Source of the DNA: Caldilineaceae bacterium bin34
GTDB lineage: Bacteria; Chloroflexota; Anaerolineae; Caldilineales; Caldilineaceae
Direction of reading: 5' to 3'
Assembly: GCA_002238555.1 (NCBI GenBank)
Contig: MPMO01000019.1
Span: forward strand, 1 to 64,000
Length of the DNA: 64,000 bases
How positions within the stretch are numbered: the stretch's first letter is position 1; every line of letters starts with the position of its first letter. This document shows positions 14,206 to 23,877 of the stretch, one piece after another. The position numbers and the translations under genes are program-made. The notes under the pieces are model-generated. The model searched no databases, was not told where the DNA came from, and saw only the letters and a list, made by a program, of their open reading frames with translations.

Positions 14206-15393
14206 CTAATCCTCCAGTATTTTGCCGGGGCCTGGTCCAAGCAGGGCTTCAATCCGGGCCTGCAGTCGCCGTTCCAGACTGGGTTCGCCATGCTTGATGT
14301 CGTCTCCTTTTAGGTGATCAGGGTCCCATAACAGGTGAAGATGCTGGCGGGTGTCGAAGGCCATACCCTCGTGTTCAGCGATATCCCGCCGGCAGGTGAA
14401 AATGACGGGCAGATCCTGGCCGTGGGCAAATCCGGCCTCGTAGTACACGCTACCGCGCTGGCCCGTTGGCCCACAGGTGAAGTCCGCCACCACAAAGCGG
14501 GACTGTCGCAAGGCTGCAATGATGCGGTCATCTAGTTTCTGATTGTGCGCCAGATCCTTGTCCACCCGGTATGACTGATAGCCTGCGGCTTTAATGGCCT
14601 CCGCAATGACGTCACCGGTCGCTTCCATCTCGGGATACGCCGGATCCATGGGCGATGGGAACCACATGGCTACAAAGCCCTGGGCACCCTGACCCCTGAT
14701 GTGTTCCTGCTCCTCCAGATGCATGCGGGCATCCAAGGTGACCCCGTCCCAGAAAATACCCCAGGTCAGATCCTCTACAGTATGTGTTGTCCTCAGCCAA
14801 TGGCAACGCAGGCTGTGATCCCAGAATTCGGCGAGTTCCCCTGCCTGAACACAACCACTGGCCGCCAGCAGATATGGCTGCCGGTCTTGCTGCCATTGTT
14901 CAAGGCCAATTTCCCGCGGTTTGGTATCAGTTTGCCGTATCACTTCCTGCAGGAATGACAACAGGCGGTCGTGCATGGAAGGCGTGCGCGATTGCCGTTC
15001 CGCTATCCAGTCGGAAGTCACGGACAGGATTCCCGGACCATAAACCGGCAATGTCTTCTCGTCGGAATTCGATACAGGCAGGAAGCCCTGTTGTCTATTG
15101 TGCTGGTAAATCCAGTAGCACAGGTTGGCCCGCTCTCGATCAGTCAATGAGAGGTCCGGCCCCCCTTCAGGCATTCGAAATATGCCTCCCGCTCGGGGTG
15201 AGACACAGACACCCCACCACCGTCCATCCTGTACACCGTGCGCTCCCTCGAAACGGGCCACTTCTCCCGTCAAGGGACAGCAACCTTCAAGCCAGTGATT
15301 GGTCACGGGGAACAAGCCAGGCATTGGTGTGCCGCGGCTGCGGTACGCGCTGTCCCGGGTTGCAGAAAGAAGCTCCGAAAGGCAACCCTGCAA
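14206..15393 (-). CDS. Protein with C-terminal nucleoside deoxyribosyltransferase/TIR-like domain
   Basis: This 395-residue protein is the last gene of a three-gene minus-strand cassette. Residues 1-230 are not recognised, apart from an RANLCYWIYQHNRQ helix near 88-101. Residues 238-335 look like a nucleoside 2-deoxyribosyltransferase/TIR-like Rossmann fold: GFVAMWF, an AIKAAGYQSYRVDK strand-helix, DDRIIAALRQSRFVVADFT, and YYEAGFAHG. In the last of these, E319 occupies the position of the catalytic glutamate of that fold. Such domains cleave N-glycosidic bonds, including in NAD in defence effectors, so this is a candidate effector; the role is inferred. The start is uncertain between TTG 15393, which gives 12-nt spacing to the upstream stop, and ATG 15324. 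GC content is lower than in the core genes. Confidence 0.75.
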   Translation of the reverse strand: MQGCLSELLSATRDSAYRSRGTPMPGLFPVTNHWLEGCCPLTGEVARFEGAHGVQDGRWWGVCVSPRAGGIFRMPEGGPDLSLTDRERANLCYWIYQHNRQQGFLPVSNSDEKTLPVYGPGILSVTSDWIAERQSRTPSMHDRLLSFLQEVIRQTDTKPREIGLEQWQQDRQPYLLAASGCVQAGELAEFWDHSLRCHWLRTTHTVEDLTWGIFWDGVTLDARMHLEEQEHIRGQGAQGFVAMWFPSPMDPAYPEMEATGDVIAEAIKAAGYQSYRVDKDLAHNQKLDDRIIAALRQSRFVVADFTCGPTGQRGSVYYEAGFAHGQDLPVIFTCRRDIAEHEGMAFDTRQHLHLLWDPDHLKGDDIKHGEPSLERRLQARIEALLGPGPGKILED

Positions 15394-15405
15394 ACTGGCG
15401 GATCG

Positions 15406-15753
15406 CTAAGCTGGTTCCACAACATTCAGGGTCACCGCCGGGAAACCCGTGCCGGGGGCAATGCTCGGATGGAGGGCCGTCACCTGCACGACGATGTCCC
15501 GGCCACCTTCACCAGCCAATGGTATATCCGCGAGACAACGCGGCGATGCTTCCTCCAACGTCTGCCCGGTAAGGGTTTGCACGCTGGTCAGCGCGGCATC
15601 CACCGTCGTCAGCGTTCGGTACAACTCGAAGCTGGGTCTGCCGCGGTAGCGCACCCACATTTTGCCGTCACTGTTCAGGGATACCAAAGCTACGTCGTGG
15701 CGTGCCGGAGGCAGCAGATCGGCGAAAACATTCTGGGTGCCTGGAGCGGACAT
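15406..15753 (-). CDS. Uncharacterised 115-residue protein
   Basis: Not recognised. It is a small, soluble, beta-rich-looking protein with repeated hydrophobic strands (VALVSL, MWVRYRG, DIVVQV, AVTLNVVE). A GAGGAAG ribosome-binding site lies about seven nt before ATG 15753, which supports real translation. It ends 12 nt before the start of the deoxyribosyltransferase/TIR-like gene and begins 24 nt after the small upstream gene, so all three probably form one transcript. A sensor or partner role for the downstream domain is only a guess from position. Confidence 0.6.
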   Translation of the reverse strand: MSAPGTQNVFADLLPPARHDVALVSLNSDGKMWVRYRGRPSFELYRTLTTVDAALTSVQTLTGQTLEEASPRCLADIPLAGEGGRDIVVQVTALHPSIAPGTGFPAVTLNVVEPA

Positions 15754-15777
15754 GCGGGACTTCCTCGCTGTATTGAA

Positions 15778-15915
15778 TCAGCAACCCTCGTCGTTTCCGT
15801 CGAAGTGTACATGAAGAACCCGCACACGATGGTTGGGATCTGTTGAGGCGCGCAAGGCTGTTGCAGGGACCCTTGGGCAGAGCCTGATTCCACCCAGTTT
15901 GTTGCTTTTGGTCAT
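15778..15915 (-). CDS. Small 45-residue protein, first gene of the unknown cassette
   Basis: This is a short basic protein beginning MTKSNKLGG and ending HVHFDGNDEGC. The case for a real gene is an AAGAGG ribosome-binding site six nt before ATG 15915 and its position 24 nt ahead of the next gene on the same strand. No family is recognised. It could also be a leader peptide for the cassette. Confidence 0.4.
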   Translation of the reverse strand: MTKSNKLGGIRLCPRVPATALRASTDPNHRVRVLHVHFDGNDEGC

Positions 15916-16445
15916 GGTGTGCCTCTTGGCGATGTGCTTTCGGCGCAACAGGTTTGAATGCCACGCCACGCCGTGGGCCATGTTGTGCGCCGCATGGCTC
16001 GTACGGATACGGCTTTTGTTTTGCCGGAAGATCAAGTTGTCACCCAATGCAGTGCTACTTGCTCGGAGTGCCGTCCCCGCTCCCGGGAGCCATTTGGCCT
16101 GCTGCTAGCGGATGCTCTGGTGGCCGCGCTGGCTGGGTTAGTCGAAGTTCCAATCCATACTATTGTGCGAGGATTGGATTACTCGGTCGGCGACTCCATT
16201 TGCGTCCCAGGCAGGTCAAGGGCTTGGCACTGGGGTGGGAGCCACTGCCGGAAGGCATGCAAGTCACAGAAATGGACATGGCGCACCGCGTTGCCGTAGG
16301 GGTTCCGGGACACCCTCAGCCAATCGCGCCGGCCCAGCCCTGAAATGAACCCCGCGTTACTCAATCCCAACCCGGATTTGCTGTGGTACGATCCCGCGGT
16401 TTCGGCAGAATTCAGGTTGATTCCGGTTCCCCGACCCCCGCTCCA
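15916..16445. other. Divergent intergenic region between the unknown cassette and carB
   Basis: About 530 bp that must hold promoters for both directions. I see no gene here. Open frames overlapping it have no start site or homologous-looking sequence. No clear -35/-10 pair or ribosome-binding site precedes carB. Confidence 0.5.
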
Positions 16446-19400
16446 ATGCCCCGCCGCACCGACATCGAATCCATCCTGATCATCGGATCGGGTCCAATCG
16501 TGATCGGTCAAGCCTGCGAGTTCGACTACTCCGGCGTCCAGGCGTGCAAGGCCCTCCGCCAGGCGGGCTTCCGCATCATCCTCGTCAACTCCAATCCGGC
16601 CACCATCATGACGGATCCGGAGATGGCGGATGCCACCTACGTGGAGCCGCTGACCGTTCCCTATCTGGAGAAGATCATCGAACGGGAACGGCCGGATGCC
16701 CTGCTGCCCACCGTCGGCGGCCAGACGGGACTCAACCTGGCGGTCGATCTGGCGGCGGCCGGCGTCCTGGACCGGTACGGTGTGGAACTCATCGGCGCCC
16801 GTCTCGAGTCGATGCAGCTGGCCGAGGATCGGGAGCTGTTCAAGAACGCCATTACCGAGTACGGGCTCGAGTCGCCCCACTCCTTCCTGGCCACGACCCT
16901 GGAGGAGGCACGCAGCCACGCGGAAACGATTGGCCGCTTCCCCATCTTCATCCGTCCCAGCTTTACCCTGGGCGGCAGCGGTGCCGGCACCATCCATACC
17001 CCGGACGAGTTCGATGTCAAGGTGGCCTGGGGCCTGCGCGAAAGCCCGGTCGGCAGCGTCCTGATCGAGGAGTCGCTGATCGGCTGGAAGGAATTCGAAC
17101 TCGAGGTGATGCGCGACGGCGCGGACAACTTCGTCGTGGTCTGTTCCATCGAGAACCTGGACGCCATGGGTGTCCACACCGGGGACAGCATCACCGTGGC
17201 CCCGGCCCAGACCCTTACGGACCGGGAACTGCAGCGGCTGCGCGACCAGGCGCGCCTGGTCATGCGGGCCGTGGGCGTGGAGACCGGCGGGTCCAACGTT
17301 CAGTTTGCCGTGCACCCGGAAACCGGCCGGGTCGTGGTCATCGAAATGAACCCGCGGGTCTCGCGCTCGAGCGCGTTGGCATCCAAGGCGACCGGCTTCC
17401 CCATCGCCAAGTGGGCCGCCCTGGTGGCGGTGGGCTACAACCTGGACGAGCTGACCAACGACATTACGCGGCAGACCGTGGCGGCCTTCGAGCCGTCCAT
17501 CGACTATGTGGTCGTGAAGATTCCCCGCTGGGCCTTCGAAAAGTTCAGTGGCGTGGAGTCCAGTCTGGGTCCGCAGATGAAGTCCGTGGGCGAGGCGATG
17601 TCCATTGGCCGCACCTTCAAGGCCGCCCTGCAAAAGGGCATTCGCAGCCTCGAAATCGGCCGCAACGGCTGGGGACCGCTGGCAGGACCGGTCACCGACG
17701 ACGATCTGGAAGACCTGCTGCGAACGCCCAACCGCGATCGGTTGTTTGCGGTGTATACCGCCCTGGAACGACAGTGGGATCTGGAAACTCTTGCCCGCAT
17801 GACCGGGTTCGACATCTGGTTCCTGGATCAGATGCAGCAGTTGTTCGAAACCGCCGACCGGGTTTCCGGGGCGGACGCCGAAAGCCTCAGGGAGGCCAAG
17901 CGCCAGGGCTTCAGCGATTCACAGCTGGCCGAGTTGCTCTCCCACCACAGGGCGGAACCATGGTCGGAGGTGGATGTCAGGGAGGTACGCCGGCAACACG
18001 ACATCCGTCCCACCTACCACCAGGTGGATACCTGTGCCGCGGAATTTCAGGCCTTCACGCCCTACCTGTACAGCAGCTACGACGAGGGCGACGAGGCCTT
18101 GCCCACCGAGCGCCGGAAAGTGGTGATCCTGGGCGGCGGCCCCAACCGCATCGGACAGGGCATCGAGTTCGACTACTGCTGTGTCCACGCCAGCTTCGCG
18201 CTGCAGGAGATGGGTTACGAGACCATCATGGTCAACTGCAACCCGGAGACGGTGAGCACGGACTACGACACCAGCACCCGGCTCTACTTCGAGCCGCTGA
18301 CGCGCGAGGATGTCCTGCACATCGTCCAGCGGGAAGCCGCCAACGGCGATCTGGCGGGGGTCATCGTCCAGTACGGCGGACAGACTCCGTTGAACCTGGC
18401 AACGGACCTGGAAAGGGACGGCGTGCCGATCCTGGGCACGTCGCCCACCAGCATCGACCTGGCCGAGGACCGGGACCGCTTCAGCGACCTGCTGGCGGAA
18501 CTGGACATCCCCGCGCCGGCCCACGGGCTGGCACGCAATCTGGAGCAGGCCCTGGCGGTGGTGGATACCATCGGCTATCCGGTGGTGGTGCGCCCCTCGT
18601 TCGTGCTGGGCGGACGGGCCATGGCCATCGTGCACGACGAAGTTGACCTCAAGACCTACATCCACGCCGCGGCCCAGGTGTCCCCCCATCATCCCCTCTA
18701 TGTCGATCAGTTCCTGAATGCGGCGATCGAGGTGGATGTCGACGCGATTTGCGACGGGCGGCAGGTGGTGATCGGCGGTATCATGCAGCATGTGGAAGGC
18801 GCCGGGGTGCACAGTGGCGACAGTGCCTGCGTTCTGCCGCCGCATCGGTTGTCGGCCAGCGTCCTGGACCGGTTGCGCAGCCATACGCGCCGGTTGGGCA
18901 TGGCCCTGCACGTGCGGGGCCTGATGAATGTGCAGTACGCCATTCAGGGTGAGCAGGTGTATGTCCTGGAGGTGAACCCGCGGGCCAGCCGCACCGTTCC
19001 CTACGTGTCCAAGGCCACGGGTGTGCAACTGGCCAAGATTGCCGCCAAGGTCATGCTGGGTTCCACGCTGGAGGAGCTTGGCCTGACGGAGGAACCGACG
19101 GTGAACGGCTTCTTTGTCAAGGAGGCCGTGCTGCCCTGGAAGAAGTTCACCGGCGTGGACACCATCCTGGGACCGGAAATGCGCTCCACCGGCGAGGTGA
19201 TGGGACACGCCCCGGACTTCGGCAATGCCTTCGCCAAGAGCCAGGAACAGGCTGGATCGCCGCTGCCGGTCCGCGGTGGTGCGTTGCTGACCGTCAATGA
19301 TCAGGACAAGACGGATGCCCTGCCCATCGCCCGCGAGCTGCACGAACTCGGGTTCCGGCTGCTGGCCACCCGGGGCACGGCGGAGTTCTTCCGCGCGGCG

Positions 19401-19682
19401 GGTCTGGAAGTTCGAAAGGTGCGCAAGGCCGGGGAGGAGGGCCGCACCGTGCTGGAGGCCATGGAGGAAGGCCAAGTGGATCTGGTGGTCAACACCCCCA
19501 AGGGACCGCGCAGCCGTCGCCACGGTGCCCGCATCCGGGCCCTGGCCACCCGGCTGGCCATTCCCATTTTGACCACGATGCCCGCGGCCGCGGCCGCCGT
19601 GACCGGCATTCGGGCCCTGCAGGCACAGAATGCGGACGTGCGCAGCCTGCAGAACTATGCCGTCGCGGAGCCGGTCCCGTGA
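16446..19682 (+). CDS. carB: Carbamoyl-phosphate synthase large subunit
   Basis: This 1078-residue subunit makes carbamoyl phosphate from bicarbonate, ATP and ammonia delivered by CarA, feeding arginine and pyrimidine synthesis. The N-terminus [20 protein letters not shown] and the second half [20 protein letters not shown] show the two duplicated ATP-grasp halves. The C-terminal 130 residues are the MGS-like allosteric domain. Length is standard. ATG 16446 (MPRRTDIES) is chosen by homology of the N-terminus; there is no Shine-Dalgarno site. It overlaps carA by four bases (GTGA), so the two are translationally coupled. The order carB before carA is the reverse of most bacteria. Confidence 0.97.
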   Translation: MPRRTDIESILIIGSGPIVIGQACEFDYSGVQACKALRQAGFRIILVNSNPATIMTDPEMADATYVEPLTVPYLEKIIERERPDALLPTVGGQTGLNLAVDLAAAGVLDRYGVELIGARLESMQLAEDRELFKNAITEYGLESPHSFLATTLEEARSHAETIGRFPIFIRPSFTLGGSGAGTIHTPDEFDVKVAWGLRESPVGSVLIEESLIGWKEFELEVMRDGADNFVVVCSIENLDAMGVHTGDSITVAPAQTLTDRELQRLRDQARLVMRAVGVETGGSNVQFAVHPETGRVVVIEMNPRVSRSSALASKATGFPIAKWAALVAVGYNLDELTNDITRQTVAAFEPSIDYVVVKIPRWAFEKFSGVESSLGPQMKSVGEAMSIGRTFKAALQKGIRSLEIGRNGWGPLAGPVTDDDLEDLLRTPNRDRLFAVYTALERQWDLETLARMTGFDIWFLDQMQQLFETADRVSGADAESLREAKRQGFSDSQLAELLSHHRAEPWSEVDVREVRRQHDIRPTYHQVDTCAAEFQAFTPYLYSSYDEGDEALPTERRKVVILGGGPNRIGQGIEFDYCCVHASFALQEMGYETIMVNCNPETVSTDYDTSTRLYFEPLTREDVLHIVQREAANGDLAGVIVQYGGQTPLNLATDLERDGVPILGTSPTSIDLAEDRDRFSDLLAELDIPAPAHGLARNLEQALAVVDTIGYPVVVRPSFVLGGRAMAIVHDEVDLKTYIHAAAQVSPHHPLYVDQFLNAAIEVDVDAICDGRQVVIGGIMQHVEGAGVHSGDSACVLPPHRLSASVLDRLRSHTRRLGMALHVRGLMNVQYAIQGEQVYVLEVNPRASRTVPYVSKATGVQLAKIAAKVMLGSTLEELGLTEEPTVNGFFVKEAVLPWKKFTGVDTILGPEMRSTGEVMGHAPDFGNAFAKSQEQAGSPLPVRGGALLTVNDQDKTDALPIARELHELGFRLLATRGTAEFFRAAGLEVRKVRKAGEEGRTVLEAMEEGQVDLVVNTPKGPRSRRHGARIRALATRLAIPILTTMPAAAAAVTGIRALQAQNADVRSLQNYAVAEPVP

Positions 19683-20842
19683 GCGGGCAGCGCGCCCATC
19701 TGGTGCTGTCGGACGGCACCGTGTTCGTCGGCCAGGGGTTCGGCGCGGAGACGGTGGCAGTGGGGGAGGTGGTGTTCAACACCTGCCTGACCGGGTACCA
19801 GGAGGTGATCACGGATCCCTCCTATCAGGGACAGATGGTCTGCATGACCACGCCCCACATCGGCAACACCGGCATCAACAAGGACGACATCGAGAGCGCA
19901 CGTCCCCACCTGACCGCCCTGATCGTGCGCGAAGTCAGCCGCCATGTGTCCAGTTGGCGGGCCACGCGATCCCTGCCGGACTGGCTGGCCGAGGCCGGCG
20001 TGCCCGGCATCAGCGACATCGACACCCGGCTGTTGACCCGGCACATCCGCGAGCAGGGGGTGGTGCATGCGGCCCTGTGCACGGACGGTTCCCTGAACCC
20101 GGACCAGCTCCTGGCCCGGGCTCGGAACTTCGAGGGGCTGGAAGGCCGGGACCTGGTGCGCGAAGTGACCTGCGCGGCACCCTACGCCTGGGCTGAGACG
20201 ACCGCTTCCCCATGGGAGCCGGTGGCTTCGGGGGAAATGCCGGAACCGGTCGAGATGGAACGGCAGCCTCTGGTTGTGGCCTGGGACCTGGGCATCAAGT
20301 ACAACATCCTGCGCCGCCTGGCCAGCCAGGGCTTCCGGGTCGAGGTGGTGCCGGCCTCCACCTCCGCGGCCGAGGTCCTGGCGATGAAGCCCGACGGCCT
20401 TTTCCTGAGCAACGGCCCGGGTGATCCCGGTGCCCTGCACTATGTGACCGAGACGGCCCGGCAGTTGATTGAGAGCAACGTGCCCCTGTTCGGCATCTGC
20501 CTGGGCCACCAAATCATTGCCCAGGCGCTGGGCGCGGAGACCTACAAGCTCAAGTTCGGCCACCACGGGGGCAACCAGCCGGTCAGCGACCTGGCGGCCG
20601 GCAATGTTCAGATTACCTCGCAGAACCACAACTACAGCGTGCTGCACGACGGCCTGCCGGACAACGTGGAAATCACCCACTGGAACCTGAACGACAAGAC
20701 GGTGGAGGGCCTGCGCCTGACGGACAAACCCGTGTTCAGCGTCCAGTACCATCCGGAGGCCAGCCCCGGCCCTCACGACGCGGACCGGCTGTTTGCGGAA
20801 TTCGTGCAACTGGTGCAGTCCCGGTCGCCGGCCACCGGCTGA
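19679..20842 (+). CDS. carA: Carbamoyl-phosphate synthase small subunit (glutaminase)
   Basis: This 387-residue glutaminase subunit hydrolyses glutamine and channels ammonia to CarB. The N-terminal CPSase domain starts [18 protein letters not shown]. The class I amidotransferase domain has the catalytic cysteine in LFGICLGHQ, with histidine and glutamate in VQYHPEAS. The start is GTG, fused to the stop of carB (GTGA). It is followed 20 nt later by the AddB-like gene, so car and add genes may share a transcript. Length is normal for the family. Confidence 0.97.
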   Translation: MSGQRAHLVLSDGTVFVGQGFGAETVAVGEVVFNTCLTGYQEVITDPSYQGQMVCMTTPHIGNTGINKDDIESARPHLTALIVREVSRHVSSWRATRSLPDWLAEAGVPGISDIDTRLLTRHIREQGVVHAALCTDGSLNPDQLLARARNFEGLEGRDLVREVTCAAPYAWAETTASPWEPVASGEMPEPVEMERQPLVVAWDLGIKYNILRRLASQGFRVEVVPASTSAAEVLAMKPDGLFLSNGPGDPGALHYVTETARQLIESNVPLFGICLGHQIIAQALGAETYKLKFGHHGGNQPVSDLAAGNVQITSQNHNYSVLHDGLPDNVEITHWNLNDKTVEGLRLTDKPVFSVQYHPEASPGPHDADRLFAEFVQLVQSRSPATG

Positions 20843-20862
20843 AATCCCCCCCGGCTCTCGTT

Positions 20863-23800
20863 ATGTCCATGCCCGGCCTGCAGGTCGTCCGGATCGAGAC
20901 CAGCGAGCAGGCGCTGGCGGGCATGGAAGAGGGGATCGGCCGACTGCAGTCCGACGATTCCCTGGCCGAGGTCTGGGTGCTGTTGCCGCCCGCGTTGGAG
21001 GCGGAGTGGTGGCGGCGTCCCGCCCGGCGACTGAACGTACACTCCTTCAACTTTGGGCGGTTGACGGGTCAACTGCTGAACCGGGCCAATTCCGGTTTCG
21101 GGCTCCTCCGCCCGGTAGACCGGTCGCTGCTCGTGGAGACCATTGCCGAGGAAGTCCACGCCCTGGGTCTGGACAGCGAGATTCAGGACTCGCTGCTCCT
21201 GCCGGGATTCCAGCGCCGTCTGCTGGCCTGGTTCAGGGAGATGCAGCATCAGGCCATCTCCCCCGATACCTTCCGGGACTGGGCCGCATCCAGTGGCGGG
21301 CCGCGCAACCGGGATCTGGCCTTGCTGTACGACCGGTATGTTGAGCATCAGGAGCGGACAGGCGCCTTGGATCCGGCCGCCGCCCTGGCCCGAGTGTGCT
21401 CATGGTTGCAAGCCGAATCCGTCGACCTTGAGCCCGGCGCTGGCCTCCTGGTGGCCGGTTTCGCCGGGTTCACCCCCTTGCAACGGCGTTTCCTGCATGC
21501 GGTGCAGCGACGCGGCACGGAGGTCCAGGTGTTTCTGCCTGTGGGTCAATCGCAGTTGGGCCGCGCCCGGTCCAACGATTTGGCCAAGGAGCTTGGGGAA
21601 CCCGGCAGTCCCGCGACGGGCCGCGAACCGGCGCCCGAACACGCTTTTGAAACGGCCGAGTTGTCCACGGCCGAGGACGAGGTGCGCTGGGTGCTGCGCC
21701 GCGTCAAACAGATGCTGCAGGCTGGTGAAGCCGAGCTGCAGGACATCACCTTGTGTGTGCCGACCATGCGCGATTGGAATTCACTGCTGCGCCGGGTGGC
21801 GGAGGAGTATCGGATTCCGCTGGACTTGCCCCTGCCGCTCCCGGAACACCCGTTGTGCCTGGCGTTCCGGCAGGCGCTGGGGGCGGCGCCCTTGTTTCCG
21901 CTGGCGGAGACGTGGGACCTGCTGCTGTCACCTTGGCTGCTCCACCCGGGCGCGGAGCGCGATGGCCTGGAACACCTGCGCACCCTGACCCATGCCTTTG
22001 GCGTGATCCGGGGGAGGGAGCAGTGGCTCAGTCCCTTTCGCGCGGATGCCGATTGGGATCGGCATCTGCTGCGGGACATGGGCCTGAAGAAAGAGCCGGC
22101 CGGGCTCCGACAGGACTTGGAGGGTGTCGCCCTGCGCCTGTTGGACGGGCTGACGCCTCCGGACACCGAGGATGAGCGCAACCTGCTGGCCTGGGTGCGG
22201 GGCCTGTTGCAGCCTGAAGGTGTTGGCGTCGGCATTCCGGAAGGCGTTGCCCCCCCGGAGCGGGCCTTGGCCCATGCGGTTCGCCAGGCACTGGAGCGAA
22301 TGGTCGTCGACATGCTGCGCGCGTCTCCGGCCACTCGGCGCGTGCGATGGCCGGATTTGAGGCGTCGCCTGCTGGATCGGATGGAGAGGCTCTCCGTCCC
22401 CCTGTACGAACCCAACGAGTCCGTCAGGGTTCTCGATTTCGACAACGGCTGGATGGTGCCGACCCGGCATCTGTTTGTAATGGGACTCAACGAACGGTCG
22501 CTGCCGGCAGGGCCCCCGGCCGACCCGATTTTCTCGGTCCGCGAACGGGCCAACCATGCACTTGACCTGGGCACCCATGATCATCGAACGGCCTGGCTGA
22601 AGTGGGACACGCTTGTGGCTGGCTGCGCGGGGCGGCTTCGGCTGAGCCGCGCCCGCAAGTCCATTGCCGGCGGTGCCCTGGAGTCCGGCCTCGTCCCGGC
22701 TTCGCCCTTTTGGCCGGACGGCATACATGCCCGGCCGGAACCGGCACCTCCCGCCTCCGATCGGGAACTGCTCCGGTTCGCGGTCCAAGGCGGCGCGGCC
22801 AAGGTGTCGTGGGCCGTTGCAGCCGGCCTTGAAGCGGACGTGGAACGGGTCGCGGACCTGGCCCGCGTGGACACACTGCGCACCGGCACCGCGGCGCCAA
22901 CCTGTTACGAAGGCATCCTGTCCAGTCCGACGGTTCTGAGGCGACTGCGGGACAGATTCGGCAAGGACTACCGCTGGAGTCCCAGTGCCCTCGAGAACTT
23001 CCCGGTCTGCCCCTTGGGGTTTTTCGCCGAAAGGGTACTGGGCCTGAAGCCCGACGAAACTCCCGTGGAAGGGATGCCGCCGGTCGTGGAAGGCAACATC
23101 TGCCACGATGCCCTGGACGGCATCTACGGCAGGTTGAAGGAAGGGAGCCTGGCACAACTGGACAAGGAACAGGTTGAGGCTCTGGTGTCCGAAGTGCTGG
23201 CCGAGGGCGAACGTTCCCGGCATGTCCGGTTGAAGTACCAGCCCTATCCACTGGCACGCCATGACCTGGAAGAGATTCGACGGAACCTGATTGAACTGGT
23301 GCTCAGGGACCGCGAGGAGGCAGATCACCTGGCTTCGCACGCGTGGATACCCATGTACCAGGAAGAACACATGGAGTGGACCGAGGACAGCGACCTCCTG
23401 AAGGAGACCGGCTCCGTCCGCCTGCGGGGCATCATCGACCGCATCGATGTGGACGGCGATGGCAACCTGCGCGTGATCGACTACAAGCGTTCCGGGAAAA
23501 CCAAACGCGACGTGGGGGAGGGCAAGACCCTGCAGGCGGTCCTGTACGGACGGGCGGTGCACAACGCCATGGGGCCGGTCACGTACAGCGCCTACTGGAA
23601 TGTGCGCAACTTGGAGCCGCGGGGAACACGCAGCGGAGCCCGCAAGACGAGTCCGGAGATCGCGGAGCCGCACAACGAGGGTGATCCGCTGGTCGAGGCC
23701 GTGCTGGAACAGCTGGACAACATCGTGGCCGATGTCACGGCCGGCAGGTTCCCAGGCGCGCCGCGGCGCATGGACCAGGAGACGTTCTCCTGTGCCCCCT

Positions 23801-23877
23801 GGTGTCGAAAGGCCGAGTTCTGCCAGCCTTCGTGGCGGGGCCGCTACAAGGGGCGTCGCCGCCTGAAGTCCATATGA
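20863..23877 (+). CDS. AddB-like PD-(D/E)XK nuclease subunit
   Basis: This 1004-residue protein pairs with the downstream AddA-like helicase for double-strand break end processing. The C-terminus carries a RecB-family nuclease (GIIDRID then VIDYKRSGKTK, residues near 860-890). An iron-sulfur staple pattern is visible: a cysteine in NFPVCPLGFF and three more in CAPWCRKAEFC near the end. I see no Walker A motif in the N-terminus, so the helicase-like part looks inactive. No ribosome-binding site is visible at ATG 20863, and MPG two codons later is equally possible. The last codons overlap the start of the helicase gene (ATGA). Confidence 0.85.
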   Translation: MSMPGLQVVRIETSEQALAGMEEGIGRLQSDDSLAEVWVLLPPALEAEWWRRPARRLNVHSFNFGRLTGQLLNRANSGFGLLRPVDRSLLVETIAEEVHALGLDSEIQDSLLLPGFQRRLLAWFREMQHQAISPDTFRDWAASSGGPRNRDLALLYDRYVEHQERTGALDPAAALARVCSWLQAESVDLEPGAGLLVAGFAGFTPLQRRFLHAVQRRGTEVQVFLPVGQSQLGRARSNDLAKELGEPGSPATGREPAPEHAFETAELSTAEDEVRWVLRRVKQMLQAGEAELQDITLCVPTMRDWNSLLRRVAEEYRIPLDLPLPLPEHPLCLAFRQALGAAPLFPLAETWDLLLSPWLLHPGAERDGLEHLRTLTHAFGVIRGREQWLSPFRADADWDRHLLRDMGLKKEPAGLRQDLEGVALRLLDGLTPPDTEDERNLLAWVRGLLQPEGVGVGIPEGVAPPERALAHAVRQALERMVVDMLRASPATRRVRWPDLRRRLLDRMERLSVPLYEPNESVRVLDFDNGWMVPTRHLFVMGLNERSLPAGPPADPIFSVRERANHALDLGTHDHRTAWLKWDTLVAGCAGRLRLSRARKSIAGGALESGLVPASPFWPDGIHARPEPAPPASDRELLRFAVQGGAAKVSWAVAAGLEADVERVADLARVDTLRTGTAAPTCYEGILSSPTVLRRLRDRFGKDYRWSPSALENFPVCPLGFFAERVLGLKPDETPVEGMPPVVEGNICHDALDGIYGRLKEGSLAQLDKEQVEALVSEVLAEGERSRHVRLKYQPYPLARHDLEEIRRNLIELVLRDREEADHLASHAWIPMYQEEHMEWTEDSDLLKETGSVRLRGIIDRIDVDGDGNLRVIDYKRSGKTKRDVGEGKTLQAVLYGRAVHNAMGPVTYSAYWNVRNLEPRGTRSGARKTSPEIAEPHNEGDPLVEAVLEQLDNIVADVTAGRFPGAPRRMDQETFSCAPWCRKAEFCQPSWRGRYKGRRRLKSI

